DNA of 64,000 bases from Paraescarpia echinospica (lineage: Eukaryota > Annelida > Polychaeta > Sabellida > Siboglinidae). Positions 1 to 11,264 of this stretch are shown in pieces (position 1 is the stretch's first letter; every line of letters starts with the position of its first letter). Position numbers and translations under genes: made by a program. The notes under the pieces are model-generated. The model did not search any database. It was not told where the DNA came from and saw only the letters and a list, made by a program, of their open reading frames with translations. Location of the stretch: assembly GCA_020002185.1 (NCBI GenBank), contig CM034544.1, positions 5,531,554 through 5,595,553 of the forward strand, given 5' to 3'.

Positions 1-699
1 TGAAATAATTATCATCCAGCCAAATCTTGGTATCATACGAAAGCTTAGACCTGCTGCTATTCTAACTTCCCTCCTCTAGATTTCCCAGTAACCAGTCACA
101 GAACACCTATAAATGGACAATGTCATTTTCGGTATTCTGTACAGTTCCGAATGATGTTGGCTTCGGATACTCAGTACAATAGTCTTCCGAATGCAGCGTT
201 GCCAGGATCATTAATTATTTTGCATAGGAATTAGACATGAAAATTTCACTTGTTCTTGATATTATGTTATAGTTTCCACCCACTTTTAAACGGTAACAAA
301 ACTGACGTGCTGACAGCAGCGAAACCGATATTCTCCATGTCGGCGTGATGTCACAATAACATATGCCAATCGAGGGAGCCTATGGGTCAAACTACTTTAC
401 ACTGCTTGGTTGATATGCATGATTGTTATGTCACATCAGCATCGAGAATGTCAGTTTGGCCGCTGTTTAAAAGTGGGTGGAGCTTATAGCATAAAATGTG
501 TGAATTGTTAATTGAAGACGATGTTTAGTTAAACGTTAAACCCATGTATTAGTAACACAAGCACTATGGTAGCAAGTTTATTCATGAGTTGTGAATATTA
601 TTTTGTAATTTATTTATAATTCATATTGTATTTATTTAGTTTCTTTAGTTTCAGAAGGACATAGCAACATATAAGTCTATGACTTCAGCTATGTCCTTT

Positions 700-731
<32 letters not shown>

Positions 732-1100
732 CACCAGACTGCATGTATTATGTTGTTGTTGTTGAATAAACTTTTATTCATTCATTCAAAATCAGAAAAT
801 GGCGTCTAAACTGTCAGATGGTGAACTGTGTCGATGAAACAACTTCGTTCGCCAGTGTCTAAGACACCGGAAATGGCATGGTTGTATGTCCATTTATAGG
901 GTATTTTATGGATGATTATCAGGAAACAATTTATATGTTGGAATAGCCAAAAGGGTATGCTTTCACAAGATGTCAAGATCGTTGAGATCTGACGAGCCAT
1001 AAGGATGCTAGTAACCATTGAATTTACCATTTTGGGACATATTTTAAGTTGTACATTTTTCACTCGCTTATCTCTTCTTGATGATACATACTGTACATAT
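1..1100. other. Copy 1 intron, matching copy 2 at 27470-28630
   Basis: No exon seen. This stretch aligns with 27470-28630 and is the intron 3' of flippase exon M. It holds a (CAG)n tract and a retroposon-like tail (AATAAACTTTTATTCATTCA) at about 763-790. The open frames are shadows. Confidence 0.7.
700..731 (+). repeat. (CAG)n microsatellite, short allele
   Basis: About ten uninterrupted CAG units inside an intron. The equivalent site in copy 2 (28147-28256) is more than three times longer and interrupted by AAG. Confidence 0.95.
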
Positions 1101-1104
1101 TCAG

Positions 1105-1757
1105 GTTACAGTTATGTTAACTATTCCATTTTGTACAGTTATTTTAACTATTCCATTTTATACAGTTATGTTAATTATTCCATTTTGTACAATTATTTTA
1201 ACTATTCCATTTTGTACAGTTATGTTAACTATTCCATTGTGTACAGTTACGTTAACTATTCCATTTTGTACAGTTATGTTAACTATTCCATTTTGTACAG
1301 TTATGTTAACTATTCCATTGTGTACAGTTACGTTAACTATTCCATTTTGTACAGTTATGTTAAATATTCCATTTTGTACAGTTATGTTAATTATTCCATT
1401 TTGTACAGCTATGTTAACTATTCCATTTTGTACAGTTATGTTAACTATTCCATTTTGTACAGTTATGTTAACTATTCCATTTTGTACAGTTATGTTAACT
1501 ATTCCATTTAGTACAGTTCTGCTAACTACTCCATTTTGTACAGTTATATTAACTATTCCACTTTGTACAGTTATGTTAACTATTCCATTTTGTACAGTTA
1601 TGTTAACTATTCCATTTTGTACAGTAATGTTAACTATTCCATTTTGCACAGTTATGTTAACTATTCCAGTTTGTACAGTTATGTTAACTATTCCATTTTG
1701 TACAGTTATGTTAACTATTCCATTTTGTACAGTTATGTTAACTATTCCATTTTGTAT
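1105..1757 (+). repeat. 27-bp minisatellite, copy 1
   Basis: About 24 units of a 27-bp motif (plus strand: ATGTTAACTATTCCATTTTG then TACAGTT). It lies about 50 bases past the exon M donor on the minus strand. Because the unit is nine codons long, several frames on both strands stay open; these are not genes. Confidence 0.97.
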
Positions 1758-2264
1758 ATTAATAACACAAAATAAATATGTACATGAAAGATGCAAGACT
1801 CACGTCTCTCTGATGCCGAGCTATTGCTTCTTTCTCCTGCCGAGTGGCTGTGATGGTGTCGAGGATTAGGTCCGGAATGAGGGCCGTGACAATGAGGACA
1901 AGGAGCGTGAGCCACATGGTAGGGACGGAGAACACACGCAGGAAGCTGCCGACCAGGTGTGTCTATGACGAAATGAGCGATGGCCTGCACAAAACGAAAG
2001 TGAAACTGAATTCAAACAGTTTCTTTCATCCTCGCAAGCTAGAGATGGTGGTTATGTACACTACCCCTGGCAGATCTCCTACGCATTGTATGGAAGTTAG
2101 CTGAATCAAATTCATAATTGACTTAGCCGTGATAACAGTGCGGACACCCGTTCGACTCGTGCTCCAGTTCTTGCAATCACAATATAATTACCTATTCAAC
2201 CATTCTCTCGAGCCACGGAGTGTTACTGTACATTCAAATACCTAACTACGTCTACTTGCCAAAC

Positions 2265-2418
2265 TACAGTTCATGTGATATCGAATGGCTTCATTGTAGC
2301 ACACTCAGTTTATGTGATATCTAATGGCGTCATTGTAGCACAATCAGTTCATGTGATATCTAATGGCGTCATTGTAGCACATTCAGCTCATGTGATATCT
2401 AATGGCGTCATTGTATAC
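2265..2418 (+). repeat. 39-bp minisatellite, copy 1 (4 units)
   Basis: Four units of a 39-bp motif with ATCTAATGGCGTCATTGTAG and CACAATCAGTTCATGTGAT. The same array holds about 18 units in copy 2 and 11 in copy 3. Confidence 0.93.
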
Positions 2419-2744
2419 ATGAGCCAAATTTGCATTGATCGTAGATGCCTTCATCTTGATCAACTCATGTTTTGGTCTTTCTTTTAAATAAATAAATATA
2501 TTTATATAAACTTTACATAAAAAATAGTTATAAATGACATATTTAATTAAACATAAGAATAAACACTATCTCAAAATTATTATCATGCCGTATTAATACT
2601 TATAACTTATATAAAACACAGGGTTAATGCCAAATCTAACAGTCATTGTAAGATTGAAAATGAATATCGAACAAAGGATATTGTCATAAAACAAAGATAA
2701 TGATACAATACTTTTATTAGTGGTTTTCTGTAGGCGACAGTTGA

Positions 2745-3420
2745 CATGGCATAAACAATATTTACCAGATAATGACACTGTATGTCTTTGGAGACATGTC
2801 CTAGATAATACCTACACGATAATGGCACTATGTCACAGTGGACATGTCATAGATAACATTTACCAAATAGTGACACTGCATGTGACAGTAGACATGTTGC
2901 AGATAGTACTTATAAGATAATCACACTGTAGGTCACAGTGGACATGTAAGAAGATAATACTTACATGATAATGACACGGAATGCCAGTGTACATGTTATA
3001 GATTATATTTACAAGATAATGACACTGAATGTCACAGTGGAAATGTCATAGATAACACTTATCACCAGATAATAACACTGCATGTGACAGTAAACATGTT
3101 GCAGATAGTACTTATAAGATAATGACACTGTATGTCACAGTGGACATGTATGAAAATAATACTTACAAGATAATGACACCGAATGCCAGTGTACATGATG
3201 TAGATACTATTTATAAGATCATGACACTGAATGTCTCAATGGACATGGCATAGATAATTCTTACCAGATAATGATACTGTCGTAGATAGTATAGTTGTAG
3301 ATAGTATTTACCAGGTAAAGACACTGAATGTCACAGTGGACTAGTGGCAGATAATACTTACCATGACGCTGGTATACTTATGATGACGCTGTATGTGACA
3401 GTGGACACGATGTAGATAAT
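2745..3420 (-). repeat. 50-bp exon-donor minisatellite, copy 1
   Basis: Degenerate roughly 47-50-bp units with GATAATGACACTG and CACAGTGGACATG. On the minus strand each unit resembles the end of flippase exon L followed by a donor. The array is shorter and more decayed than in copies 2 and 3. Confidence 0.9.
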
Positions 3421-5084
3421 GAAGGAGATGATGAATACGGTAAACATGACCATATACCAATACCTCGTCTTTAACATCAACTGCAAATAACAACAACCAA
3501 CTATATAGAAGATATTGTATTATGACACAACCTACAAGTAAGGATGACCTTTATTTTAAAGTATCTACAAGATAACATATCAGATATGTTAAACGTAAAT
3601 TGTTTGAATAAAGATATTTGTTTATTCTTGATTAATAAATATGTACGAATCTGACACACACCACACCAGGATCAAGACGGATCAAACAGAAAGTGAAACT
3701 GTGCAACGCACAGAAAGTGAAACTGACCTTGATATTGACCGTAATGATACAGGCAGTGAATACAACGAGTCCGTAATCATAGACCCCCATCATCTGTAAA
3801 CATCATGTATATGTGGCAAATAACAAACAATGTTAACCGTATCAAAACATATTTCTATTCACACGTGAGTGTCGGTATATACAGTAGTACGATGCATAGG
3901 AGATTGATATGGCAACAATGTTAATTTAATGTCGCTACAAGCATTTTTAAGTATAAAATGTAACTTTTATGTGAACATAGTATGTTGTTGGTGCATTCAT
4001 GGCTTCAGAGTAACACTTCTAAGTCAATGTAATCCAGTATGCATTTTTTTTTACAATTTATGATGATTGTGGTAGTAAAATTAACTTTGATTATTATTTC
4101 TCATAAGTATATGTTGCTTTTACCTTAAAAGGGACATTGAAATATACAGAGTTCAAAAAGGCCAGTTCCGAGTATCTCCCGTACTTTCGGCCCAAGTCCA
4201 ACAAGTTTTTGCTAGCTCTACTTGCTAAGTTACGCATGTTATGTGCCTCGTGGTAGAATTTCTATGAATTTCAAATGGATTTCTGAAGAGGTGCGACCAG
4301 TATGGAATATAACTTGATACTGAGAGTTCATTAGTCGTACGTCATTGCCCTTATTTGGTATCTGGTCATCAAGGTGATCAGCCATCTTCGGTATACACAA
4401 CCGAATGCTGAGCATTGCTAACCATATAGAACCAAACGATGCAGCGGTATTTTGATGGATAGTGCCACCTCTAAAGCCTGACAGTAATATTCAAGTTCTT
4501 CAAGTGACCAGCCAAAGATGCACTGCAGAAAGAATAGTGGACTGTTTCCTTCATTTGAATGCAACCAGCGCTGACGAGCCTTCTTGCAGTTGTTGTACAC
4601 AGCACGCCAACGGCCGTTGCTAGGATGTGAGACCAGAAATTGCTAATCATCCCAATAGCCTTATGTCACCATTTTGGGCGACACCCTTGTTGCTACTGTG
4701 AAGAAAAGACAAACAACAGCGAGAATATAAAGCAGACACTTACCTGACCGTCGTAAGCAGAAGATGTCACTGTCGCAAGCATAAACAAGGCACCCTAGGA
4801 GAACAATACGGAGTGCCAGAGTCCTACAAGATAACACACACACCTCACAGTGATGCAATGCAGCTGATATTTCTTAACAACTGGCCATGTTTATGACAGT
4901 GAGACTATTGATTTGATCACACAAGATTGTAATCAGTTAACTGATTGGAAACATAAATCAACTAATCATTAACAAAACTGATTAATCGGAACACTAGAAG
5001 CAATCGCTCCACATCAACATGTTAACCTTTACAGATAACAACCAGCAAGAACCATATTAAATGGGAAAAGGGTCAAGGCTGTGG

Positions 5085-5215
5085 TTTTCATAATTTTCAC
5101 TGTGGTTTTCACTTTATTGACTGTGGTTTTCACTCTCTTGGCTGTGGGTTTCATTCTGACGGCTGTGATTTTGTTGTTGGCTCTAGTTTTCACCCCATCG
5201 GCTGTATTTTAAGAC
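5085..5215 (-). repeat. Degenerate CTGTGGTTTTCAC repeat
   Basis: Five to six units of about 26 bp with CTGTGGTTTTCACT. Also at 39127-39250 and 53402-53535, with unit number differing between copies 2 and 3. Confidence 0.75.
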
Positions 5216-5734
5216 ATTGTCAGCAGTTAAAACAAAATTTGAAAGGTGTCAGAAAACATCAAAGTAGACACACTTGGGTAATACTTATATCATGTATACA
5301 ACTACCACATCAACGCTTAGTCTATTCTGGATAATTTCACAATGGAAATAAATTAAAAAAAAAATTGGTGCAATAGTGTTTCGGCTCCTAGCTTGCAATA
5401 CGTATCAGTGAGAAGAATCTCATTTTGGAATGGCGGATGACGTAGAATGTTAGTAAGCAACTAGAAGACACTCACCGAGCAGTGTCCACTTGGTGCATTC
5501 ACCAGCAGACAACACTGCGTTGTGTCGGATGCGTCTGTCAACATACACATAGCATGAGAACCACCAAAAGGCATTAATTTATTAGTAGAATATCGGCAAA
5601 ATACTGTTATCCAAGTAATAGTAACGTTTATTTTATAAAGCATATATCATTAAATGTTCTCGGCACAGTACATAAAACTTAGGCCTACACATAAAAAGTA
5701 CAATGAAAACAAATTTAAATATAAAAAGTGTTCT

Positions 5735-5880
5735 GTTCAAATTGTAATCACTTACAGAGAGGGGTCAGAGGTCATCTTGAGATGTATTCTGTTGAAACAG
5801 TACTTACTTGTACAGAGAGGGGTCAGAGGTCACCATAGGATGCGTTCTGTTCAAACAGTACTCACTTGTACAGCGAGGGC
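5735..5880 (-). repeat. Three tandem copies of exon H end plus donor
   Basis: On the minus strand the end of exon H and its GT(A/G)AGTAC donor are followed by two further diverged copies, each containing AACAGAA and TCTGACCCCTCTCTGTA. Copies 2 and 3 of the gene have one extra copy (39775-39830; 54107-54162). Confidence 0.85.
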
Positions 5881-6182
5881 TCAGATAGGAGGTCTTCCTG
5901 AGGTACATTCTGTTCGAACAGTCCGTACATGAAGATGGGGAGTGCCTTAAACGTCATGTTGTAGAATATTAACAGGAAGCCACCGAAGATCGACTGTAAA
6001 CAGAAACAAAGTCACAGTTGTTACAAATACGAATACTTTACTACAGGTTAAAACCCCATACAATGGTATGTACAGATGTGCATTAAGATTAAGTAAGCTA
6101 AAAAATATGTAAATAATAAAAAAATATAATGATTCAGAAGAATGAAACTGAAGTTGTATTTTACAGTACTACGTTTGTTGTT

Positions 6183-6254
6183 TCAGGTTACATACATGTT
6201 TCAGGTTACATACATGTTTCAGGTTACATACATGTTTCAGGTTACATACATGTC
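6183..6254 (+). repeat. 18-bp tandem repeat (4 units)
   Basis: TTTCAGGTTACATACATG is repeated four times in copy 1. Copies 2 and 3 lack the expansion at this position, so it arose after the copies split. Confidence 0.9.
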
Positions 6255-7139
6255 AATATAATTAGTCTATTGTGTTATTTTGTTAGATACATTATGGAAA
6301 TAAGATGGTTGCATTTGCGTAGTGTATTTTTACTTCTCGTTTATATGTCATTTTTACAAGTGTATTACTATGTACAATGTGTTGTAAATTAAACATCACC
6401 ATTGCAAAAACACATATTTGCCTGCAACTAACAAACAAAAGATTGGATCGCAACCACAAAAAAAGAGACAAGTGAATGAAATGGAATGGCGAGTATTTCA
6501 ACTGGTTTGAATTGGGGTGTTTTTCATGCAAAGAACAACCAGAGTTGTTGTCAATAAACAACATAAATCACCTGAGCTGAGAAGGCAGAGAGGAACGTGA
6601 AATATATATCCGCTGTTATCAAAGCAACGTTCTGTAAACACGAAATTCAACAACATGCAATGAACAATCAGGAAACATGACACTGAAGAGTACAAAAACA
6701 AATACAAAGAAAATGTATTGCATAGTTATGTATATAATGAGTAGGTATTAAAAAAAAACCAATGACAGGTGTTAGGGTTATATCATTAGTTTAACTTCTA
6801 TTTTATGAACGGCCTGCCATGATTTGGACATGAAAATCATGTCTTATGTATTCTGAGTAATGTCACATGCATAAATTTGTACGGTGTTATACAATATTAC
6901 AGAGGTTTTTATGTTTAACATTGCAAGTCATTAAAAGTGCTACACTTCTTATTGCCTTTTTTCGACAATTGTATAGATATATAATTTTATAATTTACTAA
7001 TTTATTATGTCTGTTGTTGAAATAAAGTCTCAACATAATTCCTGTTACTCAGTGGAAGAAAGCAAACTTTAAAAAGGTGAGTTTTTATGTGATTCCTGAA
7101 CTTAGTCAACGGGTGTATGTGCGTTGTATATTCTAACAA

Positions 7140-7460
7140 TGTCGCTTGCACTATGCAGTAGCACAGAGGCTAAAACGTCAGATTCTAGTCGACAGAACCC
7201 GAGTTCTGTGCTGCCTTTTCGACCTTGGGCAAGTTCGTTTACTCTATGTTGCACCAGTTCCCTCAGCTGTATGATTGAGCACCTGTCTATAGACAGCGGT
7301 GTATATTTGTTTATTAACTGTGGCATGGCTGTATTCTTCCCAGAGAAGTCAAGATGGTATGGTGTTTGATTGAACAGGTTAGTCAGGGTGTAAAGTGTAC
7401 ATAGTTTTGAGCAGTCCTAAAGGCTGGATACTGTGACATATAAGAATTTACCTTCACTTT
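7140..7460 (+). mobile_element. tRNA-derived SINE (copy 1)
   Basis: A SINE of about 300 bp: tRNA-like head with GGCTAAAACGTC, then a core with GACCTTGGGCAAGTTCGTTT and CAGCTGTATGA, then a tail with GAGCAGTCCTAAAGGCTGGA and ATATAAGAATTTACC. The same element is at 41070-41365, 55401-55696 and, inverted, 14190-14450. Confidence 0.82.
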
Positions 7461-7599
7461 TTTGTACACACCTTATAGAAAAAGTACTGGACAAGTGTGG
7501 CAGTTCGCTAATAGAAGTAATGGCCGTGCATCAGCAGAATCTCGCAATAGTGTAGTCGCTGGATCGCACTGCCTGGCGTCCTTCATTGCAGGCAATACC

Positions 7600-8110
7600 T
7601 GCAATTAGTTGCAAATAGTGTACTTGGACTATAGGTACAAGTAGGCTCATATATTGTACTTGGATTATAAGTACAAGCCAGTGCAAGTATTGTACATGGA
7701 CTATAAGTACAAGTTGTTGCAAGAATTGTGCCTGGACTATAAGTAAAGGTAGGTGCAGGTATTGCACTTTGACTATAAGAACAAGTAGGAGCAATATTAT
7801 ACTGGGACTATCAGTACAAATAGGTTAAAATATTGCATTTGGATTATAAGTATAAGTAGGAGCAAGGATTGCACGTGGAATACAAGCATAAGTAGGGATA
7901 AGTGTTGTACTTGGACTACAAGTACAAGTAGGTGCATGTATTGTACATGGACTATAAATATATGTATTTGCAAACGTTGTACTGTAAAAACACATACAAC
8001 TAATTACAAATATCTTGCCTGAATTATAAGTAGGTGCAACTATTGGACTTGTACAACTAGACTGCGTTGGTGCAGTTGCTGGACTTGGACAATATGTACA
8101 AGTTTGAATA
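7600..8110 (-). repeat. 36-bp minisatellite next to exon F, copy 1
   Basis: Diverged units of about 36 bp with TTGGACTATAAGTACAAGTA. The array abuts the acceptor of exon F, so the pyrimidine tract itself is part of the repeat. Homologous arrays lie at 41530-42002 and 55861-56375. Confidence 0.92.
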
Positions 8111-8362
8111 GGCAACCTTTTTAAGTACGGGTGTAGCAGTATTTGTAATCACTGAATAGGCTTGTGTGAGTTCTTACCCAGACCTACGTCCGCTTCCTGT
8201 ATCATGCTGACATCGTTGGCTCCATCACCAATGGCTGCTGTCGTTAGGCGGCCATGTGACTTCTTCGTTATTCGAACGAACTTCAACACACAACCAATGA
8301 CAAGGGTTAAAACGACGTAGTCTGTTCCTAGTTTATCATGTTTTAATCAATATAATGTTCTT

Positions 8363-8645
8363 CTGTTGTTGAAGGTATACTGCCAATCAAATTGTGTTGA
8401 ATGCCCGTAACAACGGTCGCAATTTGAAGGCGAGACCACGGGTGCATGTTCAAAATAGTAAACAAAATATCCAGTTTTAAAACAAGCTTTATCGACAATA
8501 TAGCCTAATCGGGTTGACTTAACTACTATACCCTTTAATGTTCAACGATGCTCACTTTCTCACGGTCAACCCAGCAGACTTCCAGTTAGAAATTACTGCG
8601 CCCGCTAATTCTAGGTAGATAAAGAGACTACCTCCCTTTAATGAG
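8363..8645 (-). mobile_element. Dispersed ~270-bp element, family X
   Basis: This is the inverse of the elements at 9748-10015 and 59545-59835, sharing AATTTCTAACTGGAAGTCTG and the CGGTCAACC...GTTGAC region. No coding capacity. It is probably a SINE or MITE; ends are approximate. Confidence 0.65.
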
Positions 8646-8817
8646 GGATGAGTGAAGGTTTATATATGTGATATGGGTAGGGGGTATTAAGTCACGCAGT
8701 TCTAAAAATAGTTATTGTGTAATGAGCTTTAAATTGATACATCACTTGTTGAAATATCTTCAGAAGGTTTTGATTTACTGCTAAAATTGGAGCAACATAT
8801 TAATATGTGATGCTTTG

Positions 8818-9260
8818 AAAGACACTGATACCTGAAACACACACCACTAGTGTCAACACCCACACCTGAAACACACATCACTAGTGTCAACATCGACACC
8901 TGAAACACACATCACTAATGTCAACACCGACACCTGAAACACACATCTCTAGTGTCAACACCCACACCTGAAACACACATCACTACTGTCAACACCCACA
9001 CCTGAAACACACATCATTAGTGTCAACACCGACACTGAAGCACACATCACTGTTGTCATCACCGACACCTGAAACACACACCACTAGTGTTAACACCCAC
9101 ACCTGAAACACAAGTCACTGATGTCAACACTGACACCTGAAACACATATCTCTAGTGTCAACACCGACAATTTAAACACATGTCACTAGTGTCAACACCG
9201 ATACCTGAAACACACGTCACGAATATCAACACTGATACCTGAAACACACGTGACGAGTAT
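8818..9260 (-). repeat. 34-bp acceptor-derived minisatellite, copy 1
   Basis: About 13 units, plus strand CACCTGAAACACACATCACT and AGTGTCAACACC. On the minus strand each unit contains TGTGTTTCAG followed by GTGT(G/C)GGTGTTGAC, the acceptor and first bases of exon C. The exon itself is absent here, so the repeat outlived its source. A second block lies at 9455-9620. Confidence 0.92.
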
Positions 9261-9454
9261 CAAGAATTTTTTAAGAAAGCATTTCAAGATTATTTATAAA
9301 GTAATTTCATTCTAACATCACTACATGTTTGATTTTATACTGTATTTTAAGTATTAATTTAATTTAATTACTTGATTGATTTTAAAGCAGCAAATACTTT
9401 AATTTTTACATAGTTATTTCTAGTCAATATTTAGAGGTTACTTTATATAAGTTA

Positions 9455-9620
9455 CAACACATGTCACTAGTGTCAACACCCACACCTGCAACACATGTTA
9501 CTAGTGTCAACACCCCCACCCCCAACACACATCACTAGTGTCAACACTCACACATGCAACACACGTTACTAGTGTCAACACCCACAACACATGTCACTAG
9601 TGTAAACACTCACACTGGAA
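9455..9620 (-). repeat. 34-bp minisatellite, second block of copy 1
   Basis: Five to six units of the same 34-bp motif, separated from the first block by about 200 bp of AT-rich sequence that is not seen in copy 3. Confidence 0.88.
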
Positions 9621-9747
9621 AAAAAGTAAGTTTTATATAGCTTTATATCAAGTTCTTCGGACTGCTCAGAGTGATTTATATTTCGTCATCATGACGGTGG
9701 AATCAGAGTCCTCATGTATGGAAACATAAAACAACATTTCAGTCATA

Positions 9748-10015
9748 TTTTAAAGGGACATAGTCTGATGGTCTACCCGGAATTAGCAGTAGTAATTTCT
9801 AACTGGAAGTCTGCTGTGCTGACTGTGTGAAAGTGAGCACCGTTGACCATCAAAGGGTGCACATAGCAGTTACCTCAGCCCGACTAGGCCGTATTGCCAA
9901 TAAAGCTTGTTTTGAAAACTGGATGGTTTGTTTGCTATTTGAACATCATCCGTGGTCATGCTTTCAAATTGTGACCATTGTTAAGGGCTTACTAAATGCA
10001 ATTTGGCAGAAAATA
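9748..10015 (+). mobile_element. Dispersed ~270-bp element, family X
   Basis: Begins AAAGGGACATAGTCTGATGG and contains TTTCTAACTGGAAGTCTGCT. It is collinear with 59545-59835 in copy 3; homology to copy 3 stops near here, marking the right edge of the copy 1 duplication. Confidence 0.65.
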
Positions 10016-11200
10016 TACCTTTATCTTCCCTTCCTCCTCCAAGGAATTTACCATTCTGATCAGTTTTGCCTTTTATTTCCTGATCTTATAATTTGTGGAT
10101 TGGTTACTTAGCATTTCCTTCATTTTCTGAAATCACAAAACCTACTACAGTATATCGTCGACCGACCACTGACAGTGTTCCTTTTCAGTTGTCCAATAGT
10201 TGTGGCTATAGCATATTTAGATTCATTGGTTCAAGAATGGTGGGGTTAATCACACATATGACGTTTGTGTTACACGCTGAATGAAAACAGAATACATAAT
10301 TGTGTATATATGTTGGTCATCTTGAATTTCAGCGGCTGTCCTGATGATTTAGCATAGGTCAAAAATCGATTCTTTGACTGAAAATGTTGGTTCAAATGTC
10401 AAGATCGTGTTTTTAATTTGCTTAGAAGCCGAGATACTTTGGTAATGGATTTCCATGGCGGCCATTTTGAATTATCCTAGGATACCGCGTATGACACAAA
10501 CGGACACCTTAGCCTTGGCAATGTTGATTTAGATTCAAGATTATGTTCCCATGTGGCTTAGAAGCTTAATTACTTGGATTTCCATTGCGGCCATTTTAAC
10601 AATCAAGATGGCCGCTAGATTCCATTGCGATTATGAATATCATAAACAACGGGTGTGCCAATTTTCATGTTTTTTTGTGTAAAGAAATGCAACATCGTTT
10701 CTCTTAGTGTTTTTAGACGTCGAGTACTTTTATTTGGGCAACGTTTTGTACCTATGGCGAAGTTGTGCATGATAATGCTTTGATGATATCTGCACTAAAT
10801 GCATTGCGATACGTTCCACTGGTTTATCGATATGAACAGGTAGCCTTGGAAGTAAACAGTCGACCACACCCATGTTAAATATTCAATCACCACAATGCCA
10901 ACTTCTCGATTGACTGCATATCCATTAGCATTTCCATTTTAGCAGCAAATCTTTGAAAAATTAATGATAATGCAAACACTCTTTTGTGATTCACCTGTCC
11001 GTGTGGGATTCCTTTATCATAGGACACTATCGTGTTTACCTTTGATTAATTAAATTCACGAGCATGATGCCCATGCCGTGATGTCGAAACGTCGGCCCCG
11101 CAGTTGTGACGAAGACACCCATTATGAATTTCGTATTTATGTTATCCCTGATAGTCGTCTCTTGTTATCCTGACAATGAGTTGTTATTCGTAGAGACTGC
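10016..11200. other. Intergenic, 5' side of the lectin gene
   Basis: No exon recognised. Two diverged direct copies of about 100 bp carry GGCGGCCATTTTGAA-like sequence (about 10375-10475 and 10530-10605). The small open frames show no recognisable protein. The lectin promoter should lie toward the right end; no TATA box is obvious. Confidence 0.5.
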
Positions 11201-11206
11201 TGCAAA

Positions 11207-11264
11207 ATGCTGCTTTTGACTTTCAAAGCTGTGATATTGTCGGCACTGGTGAACCTTGCGCGAG
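11207..11264 (+). CDS. Lectin exon 1: signal peptide
   Basis: ATG starts MLLLTFKAVILSALVNLAR and a split Gly at donor G|gtaaga. The stretch is short and hydrophobic, with a small-residue end typical of a secretion signal. The tandem repeat at 11265-11665 begins directly at this donor. The start is chosen because it gives a complete signal peptide. Confidence 0.7.

Larger units (their letters stand above)
1804..8280 (-). pseudogene. ATP11-like flippase, copy 1 (dead tandem copy)
   Basis: Exon remnants in order of transcription: 8178-8280 ([14 protein letters not shown]), 7472-7598, 6572-6631, 5866-5993, 5476-5534, 4744-4823, 3728-3793, about 3376-3480, 1804-1984. The sequence is visibly diverged from copies 2 and 3. 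Lesions: exon F lacks 19 bp after the ARFC codons (127 instead of 146 nt) and also has TAG for the CAG of YQR; exon J has TAG for TAT; exon M has TAG for the CAG of SSQT; the donor of exon L reads ATAAGT instead of GTAAGT. Exons G, H, I and K remain open. Exons A-D are absent: the sequence jumps from the position equal to copy 3 57214 directly into the 34-bp minisatellite. The terminal exon would lie left of position 1. Confidence 0.9.

Noticed and set aside
1005..1869. Long open frames of YSYVNYSIL / MLTIPFCTV / NGIVNITVQ type on both strands (also 28605-29667 and 44067-44767)
   Set aside because: They are translations of the 27-bp minisatellite. A unit of nine codons keeps several frames open on both strands at once. 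There is no start context, domain or splice logic.
4661..4858. Open frames over exon J (SCRTLALRIVLLGCLVYACD and relatives)
   Set aside because: Out-of-frame shadow of the 80-nt exon. The phase that joins neighbours gives GLWHSVV, interrupted by TAG in copy 1.
11060..11120. GATGTCGAAACGTCGG looked like part of a hammerhead ribozyme or Penelope-element end
   Set aside because: The CTGATGA core and the required stems are not present in the right order. No GIY-YIG or RT frame nearby.
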